Counted from the stretch's first letter, positions 42,729 to 51,515 are shown. The stretch is 55,207 nucleotides of DNA from Ruminococcaceae bacterium UBA1405 (GCA_002305685.1 DBQB01000018.1:1-55207); one strand, 5' to 3'. A program made the numbers and translations. Notes: a model not told the origin generated them from the sequence alone.

Positions 42729-42757
42729 GATACTGTGAAAGAAGATATAAATGGAAG

Positions 42758-43894
42758 TTATTCCTCCGCTTCCGCTGCGTCTTTGAGCTCACCGAGACTG
42801 GCTGCTTTCAGATAGGCATTGATAAACCCATCGATATCGCCATCCATCACAGCGCCAATGTTGCCGGTCTCAAACCCGGTGCGATGATCTTTTACCAGGG
42901 TGTAGGGCATAAAGACATAGGAACGGATCTGAGAGCCCCAGGCAATCTCCTTTTGTACGCCTTTGATATCCTCGATCTTTTCCAGATGTTCCCGTTCTTT
43001 GATTTCCACCAGCTTGGAACGAAGCATCCTCATAGCCACCTCACGGTTTTGGATCTGGCTGCGTTCGTTTTGACAGGCTACCACAATGCCGGTGGGAATA
43101 TGGGTGATACGGATGGCAGACTCCGTTTTGTTTACGTGCTGACCGCCTGCGCCGCTGGAGCGGTAGGTATCGATCCGCAGATCCTTTTCATCGATGGTGA
43201 CCTCCAGGTCATCGTCGATCTCCGGCATTACTTCCAACGAGGCAAAGGAGGTATGACGGCGTCCGGAAGCGTCGAAGGGGGAGACCCGAACCAGACGGTG
43301 CACGCCCGCTTCGGATTTCAGATATCCGTAAGCGTTCATGCCTTCCACCAATATGGAAGCGCTCTTGATGCCCGCCTCCTCGCCGTCCAGCATATCCAAC
43401 AGTTTGAGTTTAAAGCCATGACGCTCCACCCAACGGGTGTACATCCGGTACAGCATCTGTGCCCAATCCTGAGCTTCGGTTCCGCCAGCGCCGGCATGAA
43501 AGGTAAGGATGGCGTTTTTAGCGTCGTATTCACCGGTCAGAAGGGTAGAAAGTTTTTGTTCTTCCAGCTTCTCTGCGATTTGATCGGCGCTTTCTTTGAG
43601 TGCGGGGTACTCGTCCACCTCTTTTTCTTCCAAAGCGAGTTCCACCATTGTCAGGGTATCCTCGTAAAGAGACACCAGGTTTTGATAAGCGGTGAGCTTG
43701 TTTTTGAGCTGTCCGGTCTGTTGCAGAACCTTTTGGGAATTTTCAGGATCGTTCCAAAATTCAGGAGCCGCGGTGCGGGCTTCCAATTCTTCCAACTGAC
43801 GTTTGAGACGGTCAATTCCCAGAGCGCCAGCCAGATTGGTAATTTCCTGTTCCAATCCGATGAGGAACAACCGCAATTCTTCTAATTCCAGCAT
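42758..43894 (-). CDS. prfB: Peptide chain release factor 2
   Basis: RF2 reads UGA and UAA and triggers release of the nascent chain. The 378-residue protein has the stop-codon-reading motif SPF in VRVSPFDASGRRHTSF and the catalytic GGQ in RSSGAGGQHVNKTESA. ILTFHAGAGGTEAQDWAQML is also highly conserved. The N-terminal helices and the body are read in one frame from the ATG at 43894, after GGAGG. There is no in-frame UGA and no programmed +1 frameshift near codon 25, unlike many bacterial prfB genes. It is transcribed alone. Confidence 0.97.
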   Translation of the reverse strand: MLELEELRLFLIGLEQEITNLAGALGIDRLKRQLEELEARTAAPEFWNDPENSQKVLQQTGQLKNKLTAYQNLVSLYEDTLTMVELALEEKEVDEYPALKESADQIAEKLEEQKLSTLLTGEYDAKNAILTFHAGAGGTEAQDWAQMLYRMYTRWVERHGFKLKLLDMLDGEEAGIKSASILVEGMNAYGYLKSEAGVHRLVRVSPFDASGRRHTSFASLEVMPEIDDDLEVTIDEKDLRIDTYRSSGAGGQHVNKTESAIRITHIPTGIVVACQNERSQIQNREVAMRMLRSKLVEIKEREHLEKIEDIKGVQKEIAWGSQIRSYVFMPYTLVKDHRTGFETGNIGAVMDGDIDGFINAYLKAASLGELKDAAEAEE

Positions 43895-43976
43895 AAAAAA
43901 CCTCCAACGTATTCAAAAGTACTCTATTTTTCTCAGCAAAGGATATGTTTCTGAAATACTGTCCACATACACTACT

Positions 43977-44051
43977 ATTATAATACAAAGATGAAAGATT
44001 TGTAAAGTATCGCGATAAGGGTTTGTATTTCCTGGAAAATTGGTGTATAAT
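43977..44051. promoter_or_regulatory. Divergent promoters of prfB and the RING/zinc-ribbon gene
   Basis: Minus strand (prfB): TTTACA (44006-44001), 18 bases, TATAAT (43982-43977). Plus strand: TTGTAT (44023-44028), 17 bases, TATAAT (44046-44051). The two -35 boxes are 16 bases apart. Confidence 0.72.
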
Positions 44052-44162
44052 AATGAAAATTGGACGGTAGTTTTTGTGTATAGAAATTTTTGCCCGAAAT
44101 GTCCCTGTATCCTTTTTCTGTGCACCGGGCAGTGGCATAAAAGCAAGATTGTGAGGGTTTCC

Positions 44163-45317
44163 ATGAACAATAAATATCTGGGAAAAACCTGTGTTGTCTG
44201 CAATAAAGTGTTTGAAGAGGGGGACGATATCGTCGTTTGTCCCGATTGCGGTTCTCCTCATCACCGGGCCTGCTATCAGGCGCTGGGGCATTGTCAAAAT
44301 GAATCCTTCCATCAAAGCGGGAAAACATGGGAGCCGCAGCAGTGGGGAGAAGCGCATGAACAGGTGATTGACGGGGATGCACCGCTGCGTTGTCCCCGCT
44401 GTGCAACGCTGTGTAAACCAGGAACGCTGGTATGCCCTGTCTGTGGATCGTTGCTGGTCCATTCCACTAATCAGCAGAAGAAACGGATAACTATTTTTGA
44501 TGAATCTGACCAGCTGCCCTTCCCTTGGGGAGGGTTGTTAAATGAGGACGAGGAAAAAGAGAAACAGGATTCCCCAGAGGACCCTATGCCCAATTATGAT
44601 CACCGTTATGCTACCGACAGACAGCATACGCAGCGGGACAATTCCAGTCAATCAGTCCCGCCAATCCTTCTTAATCCGTTCACAACGCCCTATGGGGGAG
44701 TTGCACCGGACGAGGTGCTGGATGGAATTCCCGCACGGGATATGGTGGTCTATGTCGGACCCAATTCCCATTACTTTTTGCCGCGTTTTAAGCGTTTTAC
44801 CGCAAAAATGCGTTCCTTTCAGTGGAACTGGCCCGCGTTTTTCCTCCATTTTGCCTATTATTTTTATCGCAAAATGTATCTGGCCGGCGCGGTAATTTTG
44901 CTTGGTTATTTGCTGGTGGAGCTTCCGCTTTTTCTCATGCTCCCGGATTACATCCATTATGTGTATGAGCAGCTTACCGGCGGGAGTATTTTGACTGCTG
45001 TTCCCCAGAATGTTCAGCGATATCTCAGTTACGGCACCGTGTCTAATTTCATGCTTTTGCTGATCAATTTTATCTCCGCGGCGCTGGCGAATCGAGTTTA
45101 TTTTTGGAAGGCAAAAAAAGATATCGGTGTGCTGCGTCAGCAGTACACCTCATTGGAGGCTGAGGGAAAAGACAACGAGAACCCAGACTCGCCGGAATAT
45201 TTGAAGGCGTTGGCACAAAAAGGGCGTGTGAATCTTCCGGTAACGTTGGCGGTGTTAGCGGTGATGGCGTTTATCAACTTTGCATTGCCAGCCATCATGG
45301 TATTTTATCTGGTATAA
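44163..45317 (+). CDS. RING-finger/zinc-ribbon protein with a DUF2628-like membrane domain
   Basis: A 384-residue protein. Residues 8-45 hold a RING-like treble of Cys/His pairs: CVVCNKVF, VVCPDCGSPHHRACY and GHC. A zinc ribbon follows (LRCPRCATLCKPGTLVCPVCG, in pieces near 80-100). A polar linker leads to a membrane domain with LPRFKRFTAKMRSFQWNWPA and FYRKMYLAGAVILLG, the pattern of DUF2628 proteins, and about four membrane segments. The C-terminal KGRVNLPVTLAVLAVMAF ends in the last helix. The function is not known. The start at 44163 is after GTGAGGG; the frame upstream runs across the promoter. Confidence 0.82.
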   Translation: MNNKYLGKTCVVCNKVFEEGDDIVVCPDCGSPHHRACYQALGHCQNESFHQSGKTWEPQQWGEAHEQVIDGDAPLRCPRCATLCKPGTLVCPVCGSLLVHSTNQQKKRITIFDESDQLPFPWGGLLNEDEEKEKQDSPEDPMPNYDHRYATDRQHTQRDNSSQSVPPILLNPFTTPYGGVAPDEVLDGIPARDMVVYVGPNSHYFLPRFKRFTAKMRSFQWNWPAFFLHFAYYFYRKMYLAGAVILLGYLLVELPLFLMLPDYIHYVYEQLTGGSILTAVPQNVQRYLSYGTVSNFMLLLINFISAALANRVYFWKAKKDIGVLRQQYTSLEAEGKDNENPDSPEYLKALAQKGRVNLPVTLAVLAVMAFINFALPAIMVFYLV

Positions 45318-45399
45318 TAAATTTCCAAAACTTAGCTTTTGTAGCAGAAGGTGTGGCTCATAATCTGAAAAGATTCCAAAAAGGAAGGAAGTTTTACCT

Positions 45400-46272
45400 A
45401 TGAAGGTCAAAAAAGCGGTGATACCTGCGGCAGGTTTGGGAACAAGGGTATTGCCTGCTTCCAAATCAGTTCCCAAGGAGATGCTTCCTATTGTAGATAA
45501 ACCTGCAATCCAGTATATCGTGGAGGAGGCTGTGGCTTCCGGAATTGAGGATATCCTAATCATTACCAATCGGGGCAAAAGTATTATGGAGGATCATTTT
45601 GATCGGTCTCCAGAGCTGGAGCAGCGACTGTATCAGAGCGGGAAACAACAACTGTATGAGGAGATGGTCGCCATTTCTCATCTGGCCAACATCCAATATG
45701 TGCGTCAGAAAGAGACGAAAGGGTTGGGCCATGCGGTAGCCTGTGCCAAATCCTTTGTGGGAGATGAACCCTTCGCAGTGCTCTATGGCGATGATGTGAT
45801 CATTGGAGAGATTCCGGCTACCCGGCAACTCTGTGATGCCTATGAAAAATACCAAAAAGGGGTAGTGGGGATTCAGTATGTTCCTACGGAGCAGATTGGA
45901 AAGTACTGTACCCTTGCAGTAGAACCAATAGAACCGAAGATTTTTGCAGTCAGCGATATGATTGAAAAGCCAAAGCCGGAGCAAATTATCTCCAACTATG
46001 CGATATTGGGCCGTTGTGTGTTGCCCCCAGATATTTTTTCTTTGTTGGAGAATCTCCCAGCCGGTGCAGGTGGGGAGATTCAGCTGACCGATGCAATGCG
46101 CCTGGTGGCTCAGCGGGAAGGTATGATCGGAGTGGTGTATGATTCCAAGCGGTATGATATGGGGAATAAGCTGGGAATCCTTCAGGCAACCATTGAGGTA
46201 GGCGTCCGTCATCCTGAAATTGGAAAGGAATTCCAAGAATATCTGAAAGAATTTGTCAAAACATTGGGATAA
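45400..46272 (+). CDS. galU: UTP--glucose-1-phosphate uridylyltransferase
   Basis: GalU makes UDP-glucose from UTP and glucose 1-phosphate, a donor for glycolipids, teichoic acids and capsules. The nucleotide-binding start VIPAAGLGTRVLPASKSVPK is followed by EMLPIVDKPAIQYIVEEA, GLGHAVACAKSFVGDEPFAV and YGDDVIIGE. GEIQLTDAMRLV and KRYDMGNKLGIL complete the family. Length is 290 residues. AAGGAAGGAAG precedes the ATG. A promoter for rpsF starts almost at its stop codon. Confidence 0.98.
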   Translation: MKVKKAVIPAAGLGTRVLPASKSVPKEMLPIVDKPAIQYIVEEAVASGIEDILIITNRGKSIMEDHFDRSPELEQRLYQSGKQQLYEEMVAISHLANIQYVRQKETKGLGHAVACAKSFVGDEPFAVLYGDDVIIGEIPATRQLCDAYEKYQKGVVGIQYVPTEQIGKYCTLAVEPIEPKIFAVSDMIEKPKPEQIISNYAILGRCVLPPDIFSLLENLPAGAGGEIQLTDAMRLVAQREGMIGVVYDSKRYDMGNKLGILQATIEVGVRHPEIGKEFQEYLKEFVKTLG

Positions 46273-46276
46273 AGCC

Positions 46277-46305
46277 TTGACAAAATGCCATAAATTTGAT
46301 ATATT
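46277..46305 (+). promoter_or_regulatory. Promoter of rpsF-ssb-rpsR
   Basis: A perfect TTGACA (46277-46282), 17 bases, TATATT (46300-46305). Transcription would start near 46312. Confidence 0.85.
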
Positions 46306-46311
46306 ATTTGC

Positions 46312-46386
46312 GTTGCTGTAGTCGCAGCAACTACTCTTTGCTCTGTTTTTCCCTGGGGAAGGGCGGGGCCTTATGTCCAAAAGGAG
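46312..46386 (+). other. Structured leader of rpsF
   Basis: The leader begins with a 7-bp hairpin GTTGCTG / CAGCAAC (46312-46331) and contains a second one, TTCCC-TG-GGGAA (46349-46360), before AAAGGAGG. rpsF leaders that bind the S6:S18 pair are known in many bacteria; I did not match that consensus base by base, so this is only a candidate. Confidence 0.4.
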
Positions 46387-46395
46387 GTGTCAACA

Positions 46396-46692
46396 TTGGC
46401 AAATAAGATGAGTCATTACGAGACAGTTATGGTGCTCAACACCAAACTGGGCGAGGAAGCCATTCAGGCCCTCGTTGAAAAGTTCAAAACCCTGATCGAG
46501 CAGAACGGTACCATCAACAACGTGGATGTTTGGGGCAAACGCCGTCTGGCTTATGCCATTGAGGACGAGACGGAGGGTTATTACACTCTGATCGACTTCA
46601 CCAGCGCGCCCGAATTTCCTGCTGAGCTGGATCGTATCTATAAGATCACCGACGGTGTGCTCCGTTCCATGATCGTTGTCAAACAGAACTAA
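46396..46692 (+). CDS. rpsF: 30S ribosomal protein S6
   Basis: S6 binds the central domain of 16S rRNA together with S18. The sequence HYETVMVLNTKLGEEAIQAL, DVWGKRRLAYAIEDETEGYY and DGVLRSMIVVKQN is typical, with 98 residues. TTG 46396 is chosen as start because it lies 8 bases after AGGAGG; GTG 46387 overlaps the ribosome binding site and ATG 46408 is rather far. It starts the conserved rpsF-ssb-rpsR operon. Confidence 0.96.
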   Translation: MANKMSHYETVMVLNTKLGEEAIQALVEKFKTLIEQNGTINNVDVWGKRRLAYAIEDETEGYYTLIDFTSAPEFPAELDRIYKITDGVLRSMIVVKQN

Positions 46693-46717
46693 GAATAGGC
46701 AAAAGGAGGATTGAGTT

Positions 46718-47230
46718 ATGTATAATCGAATCATCCTCATTGGCCGTCTTGTGGCTGAGCCTGAACTTAGACAAACCCCGTCAGGGACCTCGGTTTGTTC
46801 TTTCCGGATTGCGGTGCAGCGTAGTTTTGCACCCCGTGGGGGAGAACGTCAGACCGATTTCTTCGACATTGTAGCCTGGCAACAGCGGGGCGAATTCGTA
46901 ACCCGCTTTTTCCACAAAGGAAATATGATTGGCGTGGAGGGTCGTTTGGAGACCCGAGAATACACCGATCGCAACAACCAACAGCGCCGTGCGTATGAGG
47001 TGATTGCGGACAATCTGTTCTTTGTGGAGAGCCGTTCGGCAGCCAGTGCTGCAACCGGAAATTCTTTTACTGGCAATGCACCTGCTTCCGGCGGAAGTTA
47101 TGGCAGCTATGGCAATCCTGCCCCGGCTCCATCTGCTCCGGCCAATTCCGGAAGCGCTTCCACTACCTTTGCCAGTGGCGATTTTGGAGATTTTCAGGAG
47201 ATTGACTCCGATGAGGATCTGCCGTTTTGA
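46718..47230 (+). CDS. ssb: Single-stranded DNA-binding protein
   Basis: SSB coats single-stranded DNA in replication and repair. The OB fold starts MYNRIILIGRLVAEPELRQT and continues SFRIAVQRSF, FFDIVAWQQRGEFV, and GNMIGVEGRLETREYTDRNN. The linker (about 108-155) is rich in Ser, Ala, Gly and Pro, and the acidic tip ends DEDLPF, the partner-binding tail. Length is 170 residues. It lies between rpsF and rpsR as in most Firmicutes, so it is the replicative copy. Confidence 0.97.
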   Translation: MYNRIILIGRLVAEPELRQTPSGTSVCSFRIAVQRSFAPRGGERQTDFFDIVAWQQRGEFVTRFFHKGNMIGVEGRLETREYTDRNNQQRRAYEVIADNLFFVESRSAASAATGNSFTGNAPASGGSYGSYGNPAPAPSAPANSGSASTTFASGDFGDFQEIDSDEDLPF

Positions 47231-47272
47231 TGGCAGAGCCGTTTTGAAACTTTTTAAAGGAGGTAACTTATC

Positions 47273-47533
47273 ATGGCTATGGATAGACCTGAGAGAAGCG
47301 AAAGACCTAGCCGCCCCAACCGTAAGGGCCGCAAAAAGGTTTGCGCTTTCTGCGTAGATAAGATCGAAGAGATCGATTACAAGGATATCAACCGTCTGAG
47401 AAAGTACATCACCGAGCGCGCAAAAATTATGCCCCGCCGGATGAATGGTACTTGCGCTCGTCATCAGCGTCAGCTGACCACCGCGATCAAACGCGCTCGT
47501 CATATTGCGTTGCTGCCTTACGTCAATGACTGA
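47273..47533 (+). CDS. rpsR: 30S ribosomal protein S18
   Basis: S18 pairs with S6 on the 30S platform. KKVCAFCVDKIEEIDYKD, LRKYITERAKIMPRR and CARHQRQLTTAIKRARHIAL are diagnostic. Length is 86 residues. It keeps the CxxC and the later Cys, so it looks like the zinc-binding (C+) type. AAAGGAGGT precedes the ATG. It is the last gene of the operon; the usual rplI does not follow. Confidence 0.97.
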   Translation: MAMDRPERSERPSRPNRKGRKKVCAFCVDKIEEIDYKDINRLRKYITERAKIMPRRMNGTCARHQRQLTTAIKRARHIALLPYVND

Positions 47534-47564
47534 TGAATTTGCCCGGATTTGAAGGGTAAAACTG

Positions 47565-47596
47565 CTCCTGTCTCTGTTTGGGGACAGGAGTTTTTT
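47565..47596 (+). terminator. Terminator of rpsF-ssb-rpsR
   Basis: An 8-bp stem CTCCTGTC / GACAGGAG is followed by TTTTTT. Confidence 0.92.
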
Positions 47597-47628
47597 ATTA
47601 TCGACTATTTTGCAAAGGGGATATGGAA

Positions 47629-48438
47629 ATGCGGCAGATAAAAGGCGTTGTCGTGACGAGTGTAACCATAATGCTATTGTTGTGCGGGTGTTCTCTTTTT
47701 CTGTCGAAGGATGGATATGCCTCCCAAGATTTTAGTACCAGCTCTGAAACGCTGGATGAGGACAATGCCAAGGAGATGCCATCGTCCTCATCGATAGAAT
47801 TGCCCATGGAACAGGAGATAGCAACCTTATTTGGAGAAGCGCTGGACGCTATTGATTTTTCCCAGGTAGCAGGGGTCGGTATATTGGAGACGCCAGATGA
47901 TCGCATAACGCAGTATATTCTGCAACTTTGCGGCGAGTTTCTTTTTGTGACAGAGGGATATACCTATCCCCAGGCGTTTGAAGATTCGGCAACGTCGTTA
48001 TATTTGATATCCTTTGCTTTTCAGCAGCTGGAGAAGGGATGGGATGGAAAGCAGCTTTCTGATTTCTCTCAGGTGGAAAATGAACTGGGTATTTTACAGT
48101 ATCAGGTGGATGCAGATGTGATAGCCGGATGTGTTTCAGATTTCTTTGCTGGTATTGATGCCATGGCGATGGTGGAAGAAAGCGAATGTTTTAATCCAAA
48201 AACCCATAAGGTTTCGATGCCGATGGGAATCGGCGGGACAGTATCCCCCTTTGCCGTTGCGCAGATAAATCCTGTCGACGGAAATGTTCTTTCGATTGTC
48301 ATTTACCGGTATGCTGAGCAGATACCCCAAACCACGGCACAGCTGGAAACCGTGTCGCATGAAACCTATCGGCTGGAGATCCAGTTTTCCAACGAAGAAG
48401 ATTACAGATACCTCTCCTTGGAAAAGATATACGAATAA
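47629..48438 (+). CDS. Putative lipoprotein of unknown function
   Basis: A 269-residue secreted protein. A short charged start (MRQIKG) and a hydrophobic run VVVTSVTIMLLLCGC end in a lipobox-like LCGC, so Cys20 or so would be lipidated and the protein held on the outer face of the membrane. The mature part starts with a Ser/Asp/Glu-rich stretch, then an unrecognised domain with no catalytic motif that I can see. ATG 47629 is 8 bases after AAAGGGG; ATG 47623, two codons earlier, is also possible. It lies close to the rpsR terminator and no promoter was clear. Confidence 0.75.
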   Translation: MRQIKGVVVTSVTIMLLLCGCSLFLSKDGYASQDFSTSSETLDEDNAKEMPSSSSIELPMEQEIATLFGEALDAIDFSQVAGVGILETPDDRITQYILQLCGEFLFVTEGYTYPQAFEDSATSLYLISFAFQQLEKGWDGKQLSDFSQVENELGILQYQVDADVIAGCVSDFFAGIDAMAMVEESECFNPKTHKVSMPMGIGGTVSPFAVAQINPVDGNVLSIVIYRYAEQIPQTTAQLETVSHETYRLEIQFSNEEDYRYLSLEKIYE

Positions 48439-48456
48439 AAATAGTAATTTTAACGG

Positions 48457-48500
48457 AAAAGCCATATGTCTTGGATCCAGGTTCAAGACATATGGCTTTT
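48457..48500. terminator. Bidirectional terminator between the lipoprotein and the GH13 gene
   Basis: A perfect 17-bp stem (AAAAGCCATATGTCTTG and its complement) with a 10-base loop lies between converging genes. Confidence 0.93.
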
Positions 48501-48544
48501 TGTGATCCGGATGAAGGAGGGGGTTGTTTCAGAAAACAGAATTT

Positions 48545-50098
48545 TTATTTGATCCAAATATAACTGGCGCTTCTGGCCGGAACCTTCAGCACACCATCTT
48601 TTTCCAAAGCGGCACCGCCGTTTTCATAGAGTATCTCTCCAAGCTGGAAAGCAATTGGACAGCTTGCAGCCTGTGAGGAGGGATTGATCGCGATTAAAAG
48701 GGTTCCGGTTTGGTCGCGGCGGGTATATACCAGCGGATAACGGTTTTCAGCGGCATATACAAAAGCGAAGGCGGCATTGCTTTGAAGAACACTGTGGTTA
48801 TGCCGAAGTTCCAGCAGTTTTTTTACCTCGTGATAGAGGGAATGTGGGTCAGACTGTTGAGAAGCAACGGTAGGACGGTCCTCAGAGGGATCGATGGGGA
48901 TATACAGTTTTTCCGGGCTGGCACAGCTGAAGCCGGCGTTGGCGGAACAATCCCACTGCATGGGGGAGCGGGCTCCGGTGCGATTGGAACCACCTTCCAC
49001 CGAAGGAACATCCAGATATCGCATACCGATTTCGTCACCGTAATAGATGAAAGGAGCGCCGGGCATTGAGAGCAGGAACGCAAACGCAATTTTGATTTCT
49101 TCTTGATCCAGTTTCCAGGCAAGACGTTCCATATCGTGATTGCCGGAAGGGATACAGATCAAGCCTTTCCCACCGGTGGAATCATAAAGTTGCTGATATT
49201 TCTTTGCAAATTGGGAGACATCGCCCCCCTCTTTGGAGAAGAACGGATGTTCACAACGGAACAGATCGTTGTAATGGGAAGGCCCAAAGTGAAGCAAAAA
49301 GTCCATATGGAATCCTGCAGTCAACGCCTGGTCCGGTTGGCCCCATTCGGATACCATCACAGCGTCGGGAAATTCCTTGTCCAGGAAAGCGCGGAAATCC
49401 TGCCACAAAGCAATGGTAGCAGAAGCGTCCGGATCGTTTTTGATCAGGGAGGCAGCCATGTCCACCCGGAAGCCGTCACATCCCATGGAAAGCCAGAAAC
49501 GCATGACGTCCTTCATCGCCTGACGAGTTGCCATCGGTCCCGGAGCATCGGCAGCCTGTTGCCAGGGATGGGCGGGATCGGGATGGGCAAATCCAAAATT
49601 TAAGGCAGGCTGTGTGGTGTAGAAATTGACGGCACAGCTTCCGTCCCGCTCAGAATATCCCCGTAAGGATCCGCGAATGTTACCAATCCCTTCAAAATCC
49701 TCCCAGACATTATCGGTCCAGATATACCGATCGGTGTAGGGATTGGGGGTAGGGAGCGCAGACTGTTGAAACCAGGGATGTTCAATGGAGGTATGTCCAG
49801 GCACCAGATCCAAAATCACGTGCATTCCGCGTTCATGGGCGGCAGCAAACAGTCTTTTGAGATCGTCGTTGGTACCATAACGGGGAGCAGCGGTATAGTA
49901 GTCCGCTATATCATATCCGGCGTCATGAAAGGGAGAGACAAAACAGGGATTCATCCAAATGGCGTTGCAGCCCAGGGAACGAATGTAATCCAGCCGCTGG
50001 ATAATTCCCTGAAAATCACCGATTCCGTCGGAATTGGTATCCTGAAACGATTGCGGGTAAATCTCGTAAAAAACAGCATCATCCAACCAGTGACTCAT
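48545..50098 (-). CDS. GH13 alpha-glucosidase/alpha-amylase family enzyme
   Basis: A 517-residue cytosolic GH13 enzyme without a signal peptide. The start AVFYEIYPQSFQDTNSDGIG is that of oligo-1,6-glucosidase or trehalose synthase-type members. Conserved regions: LDLVPGHTS (region I), GCDGFRVDMA (region II, nucleophile Asp), VSEWGQP (region III, acid Glu), and PSGNHDME (region IV, stabilising Asp). A C-terminal beta domain ends KVPARSASYIWIK. It would cut short alpha-glucans or sucrose-like sugars; linkage cannot be set. ATG 50098 is 9 bases after AGAGAGG; ATG 50107 abuts it. It lies 33 bases after the HAD gene and may share its promoter. Confidence 0.92.
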   Translation of the reverse strand: MSHWLDDAVFYEIYPQSFQDTNSDGIGDFQGIIQRLDYIRSLGCNAIWMNPCFVSPFHDAGYDIADYYTAAPRYGTNDDLKRLFAAAHERGMHVILDLVPGHTSIEHPWFQQSALPTPNPYTDRYIWTDNVWEDFEGIGNIRGSLRGYSERDGSCAVNFYTTQPALNFGFAHPDPAHPWQQAADAPGPMATRQAMKDVMRFWLSMGCDGFRVDMAASLIKNDPDASATIALWQDFRAFLDKEFPDAVMVSEWGQPDQALTAGFHMDFLLHFGPSHYNDLFRCEHPFFSKEGGDVSQFAKKYQQLYDSTGGKGLICIPSGNHDMERLAWKLDQEEIKIAFAFLLSMPGAPFIYYGDEIGMRYLDVPSVEGGSNRTGARSPMQWDCSANAGFSCASPEKLYIPIDPSEDRPTVASQQSDPHSLYHEVKKLLELRHNHSVLQSNAAFAFVYAAENRYPLVYTRRDQTGTLLIAINPSSQAASCPIAFQLGEILYENGGAALEKDGVLKVPARSASYIWIK

Positions 50099-50131
50099 AT
50101 GATTCATCCTCTCTTTTAATTTGTTATGGGG

Positions 50132-50791
50132 CTAGCCCAAAATCAGTTCTGTCAACTGCTGGGGACTTTGTGCAAATACGGTAGCGCCGGCATCGGCAAG
50201 CTCCTCCCGCGTACCATAGCCAAACAATACCGCGATGACGTCCATCCCATTTGCGATGGCGCCTTCCACATCGTGGCGGCGGTCACCCACCATCACCGCT
50301 TCTGAAGCCTGAAAACCAGTTTGCTGCAGCGCATAGGCGATCACTTCCGACTTGGCGTTTCTGGTTCCGTCCAACTCACTGCCGGAAACAAAGTCCACAT
50401 ACGAATCCAAAGAGAAATGTTGCAAAATCTGCCGGGCATAGACGTGAGGTTTGGAAGTAGCGAGAATAATGCTCTTTCCTGCCTGTTTGAGCTGCTGGAG
50501 CATCTGGGGAATGCCTGGATATACACGATTTTCATAAATGCCGGTTTTTGAAAAATATTCCCGATAGTAATCGATGGCCAGCAAGGCGTCGATCTGGGAG
50601 AAACCATAATACTCAATAAAGGAATTCAGCAGAGGGGGGCCGATGACCCGGCGCAATTTTTCTGGATCCTGCTCTTCTATACCAAAATGGCGCAGGGCAT
50701 ACTGAAAGGAGCGGGTGATTCCCTCCTCGGGATCGGTCAAAGTACCGTCCAGATCAAAAAGAATGGCGCGATATCTTCCTTTTTTCGACAT
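50132..50791 (-). CDS. HAD family hydrolase (phosphoglycolate phosphatase-like)
   Basis: A 219-residue HAD phosphatase. Motif I is AILFDLDGTLTD (nucleophile and acid Asp). A helical cap follows (about 18-85). Motif II is ILATSKPH, motif III has the Lys in NAKSEVIAYAL, and motif IV is MVGDRRHDVEGA. Cap type C1 and the whole length fit Gph/PpaX-like enzymes. With the GH13 gene downstream it may act on a sugar phosphate such as beta-phosphoglucomutase-type substrates, though the mutase-specific residues are not evident. AGGAGG precedes the ATG. Confidence 0.9.
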   Translation of the reverse strand: MSKKGRYRAILFDLDGTLTDPEEGITRSFQYALRHFGIEEQDPEKLRRVIGPPLLNSFIEYYGFSQIDALLAIDYYREYFSKTGIYENRVYPGIPQMLQQLKQAGKSIILATSKPHVYARQILQHFSLDSYVDFVSGSELDGTRNAKSEVIAYALQQTGFQASEAVMVGDRRHDVEGAIANGMDVIAVLFGYGTREELADAGATVFAQSPQQLTELILG

Positions 50792-50843
50792 AAAGCAATC
50801 CTCCTGTTGGGATTCGATCTAAATCAATCATTGGTATAGTACC

Positions 50844-50873
50844 ATTATAGCAAAGGTGGAAGGGAGTTGTACA
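50844..50873 (-). promoter_or_regulatory. Promoter of the HAD-GH13 pair
   Basis: On the minus strand, TGTACA (50873-50868), 18 bases, TATAAT (50849-50844) with TGC before it (extended -10). Confidence 0.65.
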
Positions 50874-51009
50874 GTATCATAAGAAAAAGAATTGTGCTCG
50901 CCGCCTACGCATGATTTCCCTGTGGAAAAGCCATACTATCACTACGGCAATGTTAGGTTTGGCATAGCCGCAGTACGGACATGGTTGTGACCGATCAACG
51001 TGTTGCACC

Positions 51010-51438
51010 ATGTGGAAATGGATGTGTTCCGGTTTGAAACAAATTCGCTTTTGGGGCGAGATACTCAGTCTGTTTACAGTTGGTGGCGGCGCGTATCTGC
51101 TGATAGAAATCCTGTGGCGCGGATATAGCCACTGGAGTATGTTTGTGACGGGAGGGTTATGTGTGGTTTTGGTGTGCGAAATGGACCGGCATTTGCGTCA
51201 GGATACCCATTTTTTGGCACGCTGTGTTTACGGTGCGGCGATTATCACTTCGGTGGAATTTGTAGTTGGTTGCATCGTAAATCTATGGCTGCGCTGGAAT
51301 GTCTGGGATTATTCCGGCGTACCGCTGAACCTGATGGGACAGATCAGCCTGCCTTTTACCATGGCTTGGCTGGTGCTATCTGCCCCGGTCATGGGAATGG
51401 GCAACGCAGTGCGGCGATTATGGGGCGAGAAGGGATAG
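51010..51438 (+). CDS. CmpB-like (putative ABC transporter type IV) membrane protein
   Basis: A 142-residue membrane protein with four predicted helices. The segment VEFVVGCIVNLWLRWNVWDY then SGVPLNLMGQISLPF matches the E-x-x-G ... WDYS-x-x-P-N-x-x-G core of the family called ABC_trans_CmpB, whose function is not established. The start is weak: no ribosome binding site lies before ATG 51010, and ATG 51022 is an alternative. No partner ATPase is adjacent in the same direction. Confidence 0.72.
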   Translation: MWKWMCSGLKQIRFWGEILSLFTVGGGAYLLIEILWRGYSHWSMFVTGGLCVVLVCEMDRHLRQDTHFLARCVYGAAIITSVEFVVGCIVNLWLRWNVWDYSGVPLNLMGQISLPFTMAWLVLSAPVMGMGNAVRRLWGEKG

Positions 51439-51515
51439 AATGCCGGTAAAATCAGATATATGCACGGTGTGTATCGGTGTTTCCTCCCGTAACGCAAATT
51501 TTACAGACAAAAGAT

